The translations under genes and the position numbers were made by a program. Shown here in pieces: positions 53,980-64,000 of a DNA stretch of 64,000 nucleotides. The stretch is from Stomorhina lunata (taxonomy: Eukaryota; Arthropoda; Insecta; Diptera; Rhiniidae). Under the pieces are notes generated by a model. The model had not been told where the DNA came from and did no database searches. It saw only the letters and a program-made list of their open reading frames with translations. The stretch lies in the NCBI GenBank assembly GCA_933228675.1, contig OW121741.1:42989080-43053079 (forward strand), in the 5' to 3' direction. Numbering within the stretch: the first letter of the stretch is position 1; every line of letters begins with the position of its first letter.

Positions 53980-54930
53980 CAATATTAAGGAAAGCTTTAC
54001 ATAGTGAGTGCTTTCTATAGGAAAGCTAACATTTTCTGTAAAAAAGCTTTAGATAGCGAATGATTTCTACATTAGATCTTTCGATATTAAAAGTTTTCTA
54101 TAGGAAATTTTTCGATACAAAGTTTTTTTTTCTATAGGAAAGCTTTTGATATTGAAAGTTTGACTTCTATAGTTTTCTATATAATTTTTCGATATTTAAA
54201 GTTTTATGAAGGAAATCAAAAGTTTTCTATAGAAAATCTTTCTATATCGAAAGTTTTTTATAGGAAGCCCTTTGACATCGATTTATATAGGAAATCTTTA
54301 GATATTGGCAGTTTAATATTGAAAATCTTTAGATATAGAACAATTTTAAAAGGAATTCTTTAGATATTAGCAATTTTATTTTGAAAACTTTTTAATATGA
54401 AATATTTTTAGAAGAATGCTTTGGATATTTAAAGTAACCTTTAGGAAATCTGCTGATATAGTTTTTTAACCAGAAATATCTTGACGACAAATGTTTTATA
54501 TAAGAAATCTTTTCATATCGAAAGTATAGAAAATCATTCAATATAAAAAGTTTATTATAGGAAACTTTTTGACATCGAAATTTTTATATAGGAAATATTT
54601 TTTCTAAGCTTACGATATGGAACTTTTTTAGTTGAAAGCTTTTCATGTCAAAAGTAACTTATAGGAAAGCTTTTGATATTGAAAGTTTTCTATAGGAAAG
54701 TTTTATAAAAGAAATCCTTCGATATAGAATGTTTATTATAAGAATACTTTTTATATCGGAAGTTTTACATAGGAATTTTTAATATAATGTTTTTAAGAAA
54801 GTTTTAGATATAAACAGTTTTTTAGAAAGCTTTAGATATTAAAGTTATCTAAAGGAAAGTTTTTGATATTGAAAATTTTCAATAGAAAAGTTTTATATAA
54901 AAAGTTTTCTATAAAAAATTTTCTATCTGA
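53980..54930 (+). repeat. Degenerate AAAGTTTTCTATAGGAAA repeats, second block
   Basis: Same 25-35-bp motif as 46205-46648, here never amplified into a regular array. A further remnant is at 55240-55380, split off by a MITE. Confidence 0.7.
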
Positions 54931-54939
54931 ATGTGGGAA

Positions 54940-55245
54940 GTGAAGGTAGATGAAAACTGAAAAATGTTTGTTTTTGTTCAGTCGATAATCTACGCTTTTA
55001 CTTTTTGTTTATGAACATAATTCTTAATAGTTATGTTTGTAAATTTAGTAATAATGCGAGGTTTTCGATCTGTCTAAATTGGGGATAATCCTCCTGAAGA
55101 GATGGCTTTACCAACCATCGAAACGCGTCGAGGAATTTGGTTTCTCCGCAAACATTTTTTGGCTTTTTATCAATAAATTGATCTGTTACATTAATAAATA
55201 AATGTAACAGGTTTGGGATCAAATGCAAATACACTTCTTTTTGAA
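54940..55245 (-). mobile_element. MITE of the CGTTTCGATGGTTGGT family, copy 4
   Basis: It contains AATAATGCGAGGTTTTCGAT, CCTGAAGAGATGGC, ACCAACCATCGAAACGCGTC and AACAGGTTTGGGATCAAATG. Inserted within the degenerate AAAGTTTTCTAT repeats. Confidence 0.7.
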
Positions 55246-55599
55246 CAAATGTTTTATATAATAAATCCTTCGATATCGAATGTTATATAGGAAAGCTTTT
55301 TAAAGTTTTCTATCTGAAAAATGTTGTCGACAAAAGTTTAATATAAGAAATCATTATACATCCAACCGAAAACTTTAGGATTCTAACGTAACGAAACACT
55401 CGTTGAAAAGACACTAAATTTGGCGAGATAGGTCTTTTAAAAAATATTTTTAGTTAGAACTTTTTAGAAAACTACTTAAATAACCGCTAATTTTGATAAA
55501 ATTGCCTTAATTTTTTACAAAAAACGTGTGAGTTAGACCCTTTTTCATTAGACTAACGATTTACTTTGCCGAAAAGACAAAATATTCAGTTTTGAAATA

Positions 55600-56453
55600 T
55601 TTTGGGATTTATTAATAGGGCATTATCATGTGGAGCTTAGGAAATCTTATAGAGCATCCTTCATAAAATCTCATTAAAATCGGTCCAACAATGCCATACA
55701 TAAATTCAAAATTCAATAAATAAATTTCTAAACATATCGAAAATTATTTTGCAAAATTTTGTATCTCTAGCTCTTTTAGTTAAGGCGGTATCGCGTTTTC
55801 ATTTGACGGACAAAAACCCCCTTTCTTTTTAGTATTTTTGTGTTTCCGTTAGTTTTTTATATGGGAGCTATGGTCAAATCGTGACTGATTGTGAAACAAT
55901 TTTGCACACGGGCTGAAATTGACATCGAACTTCCTTGTGCTAAGTTTAGTGGCCATAGCTATTTAAATTTATCATTTATTGGCATTTAAGCGTTTTTTAG
56001 GCGGAATTTTGTCTGTTTCCATAAGTATTTTGTATGGGTGCTATGGCTTAATGTGAACCGATTTCGATGAAATGATGTGCTTATGTAAAACTTCTTTATA
56101 ACAAATTTTATTATCATAGCTGTTGTAATTTGTCATTTATTAGCAAATATGAGTTAAGCTTAGACGAGGTTATACGGGAGCTATGGTCAAATGTGAAACG
56201 ATTTTTCCCATTTCAATACCACAATTTTCCCAGAAATGAAGAATATCTTTGCCAAGTTTCAGTGACCTAGCTCCTTTCGTTTAGGCCTTACCTTGCTTCA
56301 AAAGACAGACGGACATCGCTCAATCATTCATAAGGATTCAGAATATACACCCCTTTTGGTTCTTGAGTCAATATTAAGGAAATTACAAACGGAATGACAA
56401 CCTCAATATACCCCCAATTTTTTCTAAAGGTGGGTATAAAAATACCTACACTC
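55600..56453 (-). mobile_element. Dispersed repeat family (GTGGGTATAAAAA subfamily), inverted copy
   Basis: Modules TATGGGAGCTATGGTCAAA (55860 and 56180 region), GACGGACATCGCTCAATC, and end AAAGGTGGGTATAAAAA (about 56437-56453). Closest in layout to 25233-26222. Confidence 0.65.
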
Positions 56454-57685
56454 AACCTGAAACTTGCACACAAGTGCAGATTAATATCTCATATCAACGA
56501 ATAAAGCATTCTTATTTGTCTTATTTTTAATAATCTACGCATTAGCTTATTTGAATCGTTAAATATAATTGATTTACAAAGAACTTGAATATTTTGAGAT
56601 ATATAACTGTAGACTGTAGTTATTAAGGTATACCACAGCTATTAGAGTGTAGGTTCAGTTATATTCATTGTAGTATTGGACAAATTATTATGTCAAATAG
56701 AAAAGCCTGAAATTGTTATCTCTTAAAATTATATTTAAAACATGAATTTAAAATAAAATTTCCAAACAATTTCGAAGAAATTCTTATCATTAAAACAATT
56801 TAAAAATAAATAGGGCTCATGCAAAAGTTGTAAGAGACATGGGGATTTTATTTGACATTTTCTACACACATGTTCCTTGCACTTTGCAAATATATTCATT
56901 CCATTTTAAAACGAACACCTACATTTAATAATATATTAAATATAAATACTTGACTATTAATGAATTGGTCTAGTTTTTCAGCTGTAAAATCAATTTCTTA
57001 ACTATCATTAACATAAACTACAGTGTTGACAACGTGACCTTAAAGTACGCTCAAATCAAAAACTTGTAAGAAAGTGTTACAGTTGGTCAAGCCTTATCGT
57101 ACGATACCCTATATTAGGTAGTTAGGCACATGTAAGTAGTATTATAGGAACTTTACTGAAATTTGTATTGTTTCTGAATGTTTGGATCAAAAAAAATAAG
57201 AAAAAGAAATAAACTTAATATTAATGAGATTTTTGGACAAAACGTGTCAATGAGGAGAGTGATTGCGGACCAGACGTTCTAAATTTAGGTGATCTTATAA
57301 CACAGTGGAACAGGAAAAATCACCGTCATACAATCTTAACCAAAGAGAAATTAAAAATTTTTAAGAACTCTAAAAATTGTATGAGTTAGGAGAATGTATA
57401 TACCAAATTTCATCTAATTCGGAGATGGTGTGGTACGTGTTCGAAAATTGTTTATTTGACTCCTTAAAAAAATGTTTGTCAAAAAAGGAAATACGAGCTA
57501 ACTTTTCAAAACCCTTTGGCAGATTTGTTTACTTAATGGTCTACTTTTATTTGCCATTGGAATTGTTGAGGCTGATGGCGATGACTCGTAATTTGCTGCA
57601 TAGTGTAATCCGACATTATTTTATAATCAATTTAATTAGTATTTATAAGGTCGGGACAAAATTAGAAGACAGTTTTTGAGCAAGG
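56454..57685. other. Spacer, no gene; partial dispersed repeat start at about 57063
   Basis: CTTGTAAGAAAGTGTTACAG with GATACCCTATAT at 57063-57115 is a degraded ACAAGTAAGA-type end. No credible frame; a 100-residue frame at 57377-57679 overlaps repeat phrases. Confidence 0.4.
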
Positions 57686-57689
57686 TTCT

Positions 57690-58591
57690 AAATTTAAGAA
57701 ACATTCAGTTGAAATTGAGAAATTTTCAATTGAAATTGAGAATTTTTGAATTGAAATTGAGAAAAGCCCAATTGAAAATGAGAAATATTCAATTGAAATT
57801 GAGAATTTTTAAATTTAAATTGAGAATTTTTCAATTGAAATTGAGAAAAGCAAAATTGAAAATGAGGTTGAATTTTTTAATTGAAATTGAGAAGTTTTCA
57901 ATTGAAAATGAGAAATTTTCAATTGAAAATGAGAAATTTTCAATTGAAAATGAGAAATTTTCAATTGAAATTGAGAAATTTTCAATTGAAATTGAGAAAT
58001 TTTAAATAAAATTGAGAATTTTTCAATTGAAATTGAGAACACCCCAAGTGGAATTTCAACCTCATGTTCAATTTAGGTTTTCTTAATTTCAATTCTAAAA
58101 TTCTCAATTTCAATTGAAAATTTTTAATTTTTAATTGGAAATTTCTCATTTTCAATTGAAAATTTCTCAATTTCAATAGAAAAAATCAACCTCATTTTCA
58201 ATTGGGCTTTTCTCAATTTCAGTTGAAAAATTCTCAATTTAAATTTAAAAATTCTCAATTTCAATTGAAAATTTCTCATTTCCAATTGGGATTTTCTCAA
58301 TTTCAATTTACAAATTCTCATTTTCAATTGAAAAATTCTCAATCTCAATTGAAAATTTCTCAATTTCAATTGAAAATTTCTCATTTTCAACTGAAAATTC
58401 TCAAATTCAATTGAATATTTCTCAATTTCAATTGAAAAGTCTCAATTTTAATTGAAAATTTCTCAATTTCAATTGAAAATTCTCAATTCCAATTGAATAT
58501 TTCTCAATTTCAATTGAAAATTCTCAATTTCAATTGAAAATTTCTCAATTCAATTTGAAAACTTCTCAATTACAATTGAAAATGGTGTAGT
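57690..58591. repeat. Array of 21-bp palindromic repeats, right-ended by GGTGTAG
   Basis: About forty units of TTGAGAAATTTTCAATTGAAA, in one sense in the left half and the other in the right half (switch near 58060-58090), so the block folds on itself. It ends CAATTGAAAATGGTGTAG, the same end as the block at 61682-62844, but lacks the left CTACACC end. The repeats lack stops in several frames, which creates long false ORFs with a seven-residue period. Confidence 0.85.
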
Positions 58592-59197
58592 ATAAATAGT
58601 ACAAGGAGGGGCTGATAAAGTGATTAGCAACACCCCCACCTCAAAGAAAAAAAAAATTTGTCAGTCTAGACATCTTTCAGGCGGCTGCCAGATCACATAT
58701 ATCTATATGCTAGGAATAAGTCTGATCTATAGCGGCTGTTAAGGATCGGATATTGGATCGAATTGCAATGGCAGAGGGGACTGATTATTCACTGTGGAAA
58801 TATGAAATCTTTTGATTTCGTAATATTTGTAATTGAGGGCTACAGTAACCTCTGTAACCTCTGTCCTTTTACCAAACTTGAGGTTATAATATGGAAACCA
58901 GAGCCCATTCTCTATAGATGAGTCGTTTTACATATTGGACTTTGCAAGAGTTAGCCAATTTCACACTTAAAATCGTGAAGTTTAAATATTCTAAAGAAGA
59001 TTCCAAGGAAACTACTAGAGGTTCAGATAAACCTATATCAATGTCAAATATATTAGACTACTGCCAAGTCCGCTGTAGAAACAGAAGCTCAGATTCCGAG
59101 AAAAATGGGTTATCATTGTCATATATCATTTGTCACTGAACCGAACGAAGCTTGAGAAATTTAGGAATATATTTTAAATGTTAAACTTTAAGTAATG
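58592..59197. other. Spacer between repeats, no gene seen
   Basis: Somewhat less AT-rich around 58600-58800. A 73-residue frame at 58918-59139 has no recognisable motif. No RNA gene recognised. Confidence 0.35.
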
Positions 59198-60870
59198 ATT
59201 ACACGGTGTTACAAATGGGCAACTTTTGTGAAAACTTGGAAAGCGACCTAGTAGGGGTTATAGACCTAGGTGAGGACATACAAAAACCATTTTTAAAGAT
59301 TTCCAGCCTGTCCCATGATGTCTAACGAAAGATTATGCAAACGAAAGTAAGTCACCCATTTTCGTTCGAATAAGCGTCCCACTATCTTTCGACTTATCGT
59401 TCTTCCGGCTTTACGTTTTGAAACGTAAGATATTTAAAAATTGTCAAATTTCAGTGTTGCCTAAACGACAGTTCGACAAATTTATCAACAATTTAAGAAA
59501 AAAAAAGCGCTGAAATTAGTAAATTTGACTATTTATATACAACATTGTGCATTTAAGGTAAATGACATTTTTCCAAAATATTTTTTTAATAAAATTTGTA
59601 CGAATCCCTGAAGCCTATTCTTGTGGAAAATGTTAAAATTATGTCTTAAAATCTTTTTTCAATAAAATAAATAAAGTTTTTTTAAATAATAAAGTTTTTA
59701 CGCTTTTTTTTTGATGAAAACGAAAGCTAAAACATGTGTGAGTGATTTTGACATATGTTTTCGTGCAGCTGGCAGATAAATGATATAGTAGGACGCAATT
59801 TCATATTAAAGTGTTTACGTTATCGTTCGCATTGATTTTCGTTCGACTTGTCGTACTGAAAACTTTTAGTGGGACGCAAATCAGCTGTTTTTCGTTGAGA
59901 ATGCGAACGATTGAAAACGTTCGATATCGTGGGATAGGCTGTTCGCAAGCATGTGGAAAATTTTGAGATATTCCCAAAAATCTGTTTTTGGGTAGGTCGT
60001 AGTATTTTAGTACCTCCAACTCTCACATTTGCAGAGCAAATTTAAACAGTTTTGGAAAGTCAAGGGATCAAGCTTTTACAAGTTGTATGCATAGGCCTTT
60101 TATTCTAAGAAATAAGGTAAGTTTTTATCAAAAGTTTCGTTTTTTTTTTTTTAATTTTTCGTAATCTTTGAAATTCGAAAGCAGTTATTTCAAATTTTTT
60201 CTATAAAAACCTATTTTGTTTTATACAGTCTTTTAAAGCTAGTTCTATAAAGAAAAAAACTACACATTACTTATTGATATCGGTTTACATTTACAAAATT
60301 TATTTAATTTGTTTCCAAATTAAAATTTTTTGATTGCAAATAAAAAGCTTTTTTTAATTAATTTCTGGTAAAAATGTTTACATGCCGTATTACCAAATGA
60401 GTACGTAGTATATGGCCGAGTGGGTTTATGAAAAGCTTAATAACTTTAAAATTTTTCGTCTGATTTAAAAAATTAAAAACACGTTTTATTAGGAACTAAA
60501 TTCTCTTGTTATATTAATATAAACTTTTATAAGCTTTTATATAAGAATAATCAATAAGAAGCTACTAAAGTCAAAAAAGTGTACAAATTTTAGTTTTTAG
60601 ATATTCTTAAAAAAAAAGAGCTTTTCGATTTAAAAATGCGTCAAAATGATATGCTTTCTTAAAGCGCAATCTGATTTCTTTTATTTGCTGTTGAAAAAAG
60701 TAAAATCGGATACAAACTAGCAGAGCTATGGGTCGATAAGTTGACGAACCTGTTGAAAATCGTTTTTTATAACGTGTTTCTGACAAAGTGTTATCAAACA
60801 AAAGAGGATGGCTTTCCTAAATTTTGTTTTCAAAATTAGTTCGAGAAACGTTTGATATCGAAAAATAAAG
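59198..60870 (+). repeat. Dispersed repeat E, copy 2, interrupted by a MITE
   Basis: Starts ACACGGTGTTACAAATGGGC and matches 50636-51740 on both sides of the insertion. It lacks the hairpin H insert present in copy 1. Confidence 0.75.
59304..59941. mobile_element. MITE (638 bp) with CAGCCTGTCCCA ends and TTC duplication
   Basis: The ends are CAGCCTGTCCCATGATGTCT... and the reverse complement of CAGCCTATCCCACGATATCG (about 24 bp, imperfect). TTC lies at 59301-59303 and 59942-59944. The empty site is seen in the sister repeat at 50743-50745. No coding frame. The superfamily is uncertain. Confidence 0.85.
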
Positions 60871-61681
60871 TCATTTTTGTTCTGACTAATCTGTGTCAAC
60901 TGGGACAGTACTTATCTTTTTTATTGTGGTGTAGGGTATAAAAACAACAATTTTAAATTTTCAATAATTTCAATAAATATTTTAAATGAAAATTAAGATG
61001 TAAACATTAGGGATATAACCAAGTTATTAAAATAGCCAGAAGCAAGCCTATTAATTAATTACTATGTGAAAGTGATCACACGAACATTTTTTCGAGATTT
61101 AAAAAATTTCCCAAATTGGTTGTTATATGGGAGCTAGTGATAAATCTGGATCGATTACAGAGAAATTTTATTTATCATGTTATATATGCAGATAAAACGT
61201 ATCTACATATGTTTTAAAATATGACCACTATCTTTAGATTTAGGAGCGTATTATGTGAATTTCGGCTCATGTAATTGATGTTTACAAGTAGATCTTTTAT
61301 GGGAGCTATGGTTAAATATGGTCCGATTCCATGTTGGTACAGTGATTTAAACATGCACAAGCAATATTTCAGCCAAATATTAAATAAATATAGTCAAATT
61401 TCTGGCTGAGACGGCCGAAAATCTCAATTTCAGAAAGTTAATCCTACGAAAGGTACCTGACATAATAGATGTAAAACAAATCAGTAGTTTAAACATGGTT
61501 CATAATACATGGTCCGAGTTTAAATTGCATGTTGATACTATACGTTATCACAATGGACCAGAAGGTCTCCGAGTGTAGATGCCACTCTCCTGGCATCACC
61601 TTTTCAACCTACTATACGTTTTCACCTAAATTGGGTAGTTAGGAAACATTTTTAGCCTTATAAGTTAGGGAACATTTTTAG
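60871..61681. other. Dispersed-repeat fragments, no gene
   Basis: A GTGGTGTAGGGTATAAAAA end lies at about 60927-60945, and family modules (TATGGGAGCTA, TATGGGAGCTATGGTTAAAT) at 61125-61330. No frame of interest. Confidence 0.5.
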
Positions 61682-62844
61682 CTTTATCCTCTACACCATT
61701 TTCAATTGTAATTGAGAAATTTTCAAATTGAATTGAGAAATTTTCAATTGAAATTGAGAATTTTCAATTGAAATTGAGAAATATTCAATTTGAATTGAGA
61801 ATTTCCAATTGAAATTGAGAAATTTTCAATTGAAATTGAGACATTTCAATTGAAATTGAGAAATATTCAATTGAAATTGAGAATTTTCAGTTGAAAATGA
61901 GAAATTTTCAATTGAAATTGAGAAATTTTCAATTGAAATTGAGAATTTTTCAATTGAAAATGAGAATTTGTAAATTGAAATTGAGAAAATCCAAATTGAA
62001 AATGAGAAATATTCAATTGAAATTGAGAATTTTTAAATTTAAATTGAGAAATTTTCAATTGAAATTGAGAAAAGCCCAATTGAAAATGAGGTTGATTTTT
62101 TAAATTGAAATTGAGAAATTTTCAATTGAAAATGAAAAATTTTCAATTGAAAATGAGAAATTTCAATTTAAAAAATCAACCTCATTTTCAATTGGGCTTT
62201 TCTCAATTTCAATTGAGAATTTTAGAATTGAAAATGAGAAAACCTATATTAAAATTTCATTTGTGGTTTTCTCAATTTCAATTGAAAAATTCTCAATTTA
62301 AATTTAAAATTTCTTAATTTCAATTGAAAATTTCTCAATTTCAATTGAAAATTTCTCATTTTCAATTGAAAATTTATCATTTTCAATTGAAAATTTCGCA
62401 TTTTCAATTGAAAACTTCTCAATTTCAATTTAAAAATTCAACCTCATTTTCAATTGTGCTTTTCTCAATTTCAATTGAAAAATTCTCAATTTAAATTTAA
62501 AAATTCTCAATTTCAATTGAAAATTTCTCAATTTCAATTGGGCTTTTCTCAATTTCAATTCAAAAGTTCTCAATTTCATTTGAAAATTTCTCAATTTCAA
62601 TTGAATGTTTCTCATTTCCAATTAAGATTTTCTCAATTTCAATTGAAAATTTCTCATTTTTAATTGAAAATTCTCAATTTCAATTGAAAATTTCTCAATT
62701 TCAAATGAAAATTCTCAATTTCAATTGAAAATTTCTCATTTTTAATTGAAAATTCTCAATTTCAATTGAAAATTTCTCAATTTCAATTGAATATTCTCAA
62801 TTTCAATTGAATATTTCTCAATTTAAATTGAAAATGGTGTAGTA
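61682..62844. mobile_element. Foldback-like element made of 21-bp palindromic repeats
   Basis: Bounded by CTACACCATTTTCAATTG and its perfect reverse complement, and built almost wholly of 21-bp TTGAGAAATTTTCAATTGAAA units, in one sense to about 62180 and the other after. Long inverted ends made of short tandem repeats are the hallmark of foldback (FB) transposons. No target duplication and no coding region were recognised. False ORFs read LRNFQLK or FSQFQLK every seven residues. Confidence 0.75.
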
Positions 62845-64000
62845 GAAAAATATTTTGGTCATAAGTATACAAATTTTGATTCATCTTAAAAGTTATATCC
62901 CTAATGCACAAACAAGTCCTTGTAAAGCTTTTTACTGGCACCACCTGTTTGTTGCTTTTTTTTTTTGTTTGTTGTTGTTTCTAGATCACATTTACAGCTA
63001 AAAGAAAAATTTAACTGGTTACTTGAAGTGATTTACAAATTATTTTAAATATGATAAAAAGCAAATAAATAATAATTTATTTAGTTTAGTTAAAAAAATG
63101 AATATGACATTAGATTAGCAACAGTGCTCTGTTTAGGGTGGGTCCACAACACTCACACTCCTTAAAACATTCTGGTCATTTACATACCAGTTCAGCAACA
63201 TTTGCAGCAACAATTGCTACTGCAATTTGCTGCAATGACTGAATATATGAAAATCTGTTTTCAATATATCAACAATATTGTAAATATGTATATTTGTTAC
63301 ATTTAGTAACAAAGAGACAAGATTTCAATTTGTATTTTTCGAATTGAAAAAAGTGTTTTTTTTTCTGATACTGCAGCAGAATAGTTGTAGCAATTGCTGT
63401 CGCTATAAGAACAGCAACATTAACAAAAATTGAACATATTCATTAGACGTGTAAATATTTGATAGAAATGACAGTAACAACAAATTCAACGTCAAAAATT
63501 AAAATGAAAAAGAATTGTGTGAGTAAAACCAGTAAAAAAGTCCTAAAGTCGCCAAAGTCAGAAAATATAGTACCCTATACCACCGAGATCAAATGTTTAA
63601 CGATTTTTAAGCAAATTATATTTTTTAGCTTATATTAAACTATCTTTGTATTTTAAAGTTATTAAGTGGTTCTGAAATGGTTACGAAACTAGCCATTATT
63701 AGTCCATCAGATTTTTTTTCGGGATCTTCTCAACAAATAATTTTCAAAACAAATTTTAAATTAGTTGTAGAATAAACTTATTAAATAGTGTTCTAAAAAA
63801 AATATGCATTTACTATTTTAGACAAAATTTATCCATAGTGCAAGAAATAATTTATTTTTTGATCAAGTTAGTTTCTATAGATATGTCAGATACTATTATT
63901 TTAGAAATTATTAATTTTCAATAGTTATTTCAATCAAAATGGACTGCGAAAAAAAAGTTCGTGAAAATATAATTAAAACTTTTCAAAAAAATCCGTCATG
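62845..64000. other. AT-rich spacer, dispersed-repeat start at about 63525
   Basis: CAGTAAAAAAGTCCTAAAGT with TACCCTATACCACCGAGATC (63526-63590) is a diverged family start running to the window edge. The TGCAGCAACAATTGCT-type CAA/GCAA repeats near 63190-63420 are simple sequence. No gene recognised. Confidence 0.45.

Noticed and set aside
57690..58591. CRISPR-like array
   Set aside because: Repeats are continuous without unique spacers, and the context is eukaryotic.
59801..60026. Minus frames of 72 and 68 codons
   Set aside because: Span the MITE/repeat E junction, in two frames at once; no conserved motif.
57676..62663. Nine or more frames of 60-110 codons with heptad repeats
   Set aside because: Produced by the stop-free 21-bp repeat in several frames and on both strands.

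Overview
The window is AT-rich nuclear DNA from a brachyceran fly, probably a calyptrate such as a blow fly, house fly or stable fly. The evidence is an ATF4/cryptocephal-type bZIP gene with small introns, AG acceptors and AATAAA signals, plus a dense load of dipteran transposons (Transib, errantivirus-type gypsy, mariner/Tc1, CR1/jockey-like and RTE-like LINEs, tRNA-derived SINEs, foldback-like repeats). The genus is an inference; nothing in the sequence names it.

Layout. 1-1.7 kb: 5' part of a Transib (RAG1-related) transposase, minus strand, cut by the window edge. 2.7-3.7 kb: a dispersed repeat with an inverted copy at 21.5-22.3 kb. 4.6-8.7 kb: a LINE with a PHD-finger ORF1 and an endonuclease/reverse-transcriptase ORF2 in the -1 frame. 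8.87-16.06 kb: a gypsy/errantivirus-type LTR element, minus strand, with a 4-bp target duplication, gag, pol and an env-like frame; one LTR is reduced to 71 bp. 16.9-26.2 kb: a mosaic of one large dispersed repeat family (ends ACAAGTAAGA... and ...GGGTATAAAAA) invaded by MITEs. 26.26-27.93 kb: a decayed Tc1 element carrying a P-like MITE with an 8-bp duplication. 28.1 and 38.8 kb: two paralogous F-box/LRR-like genes on the plus strand. Between and after them lie three mariner-family elements (30.5, 34.3 and 40.9 kb), two copies of a tRNA-derived SINE, a 132-bp minisatellite and several hairpin elements. 43.5-46.2 kb: a dispersed-repeat copy split by a 5'-truncated RTE-like LINE. 46.65-48.33 kb: a 334-bp tandem array of about five units. 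49.6-52.25 kb: the last two coding exons of the crc/ATF4 homologue, minus strand. 53-64 kb: no recognised gene, only degenerate repeats, nested MITEs and two arrays of 21-bp palindromic repeats, one of them bounded by inverted ends like a foldback transposon.

The likely host genes are therefore three: crc/ATF4 (stress-response transcription factor) and the two F-box paralogues (likely substrate adaptors of SCF ubiquitin ligases). Everything else recognised is mobile or repetitive. The window is useful for transposon stratigraphy because several insertions can be dated relative to each other from target-site duplications and from empty sister copies inside the same window.
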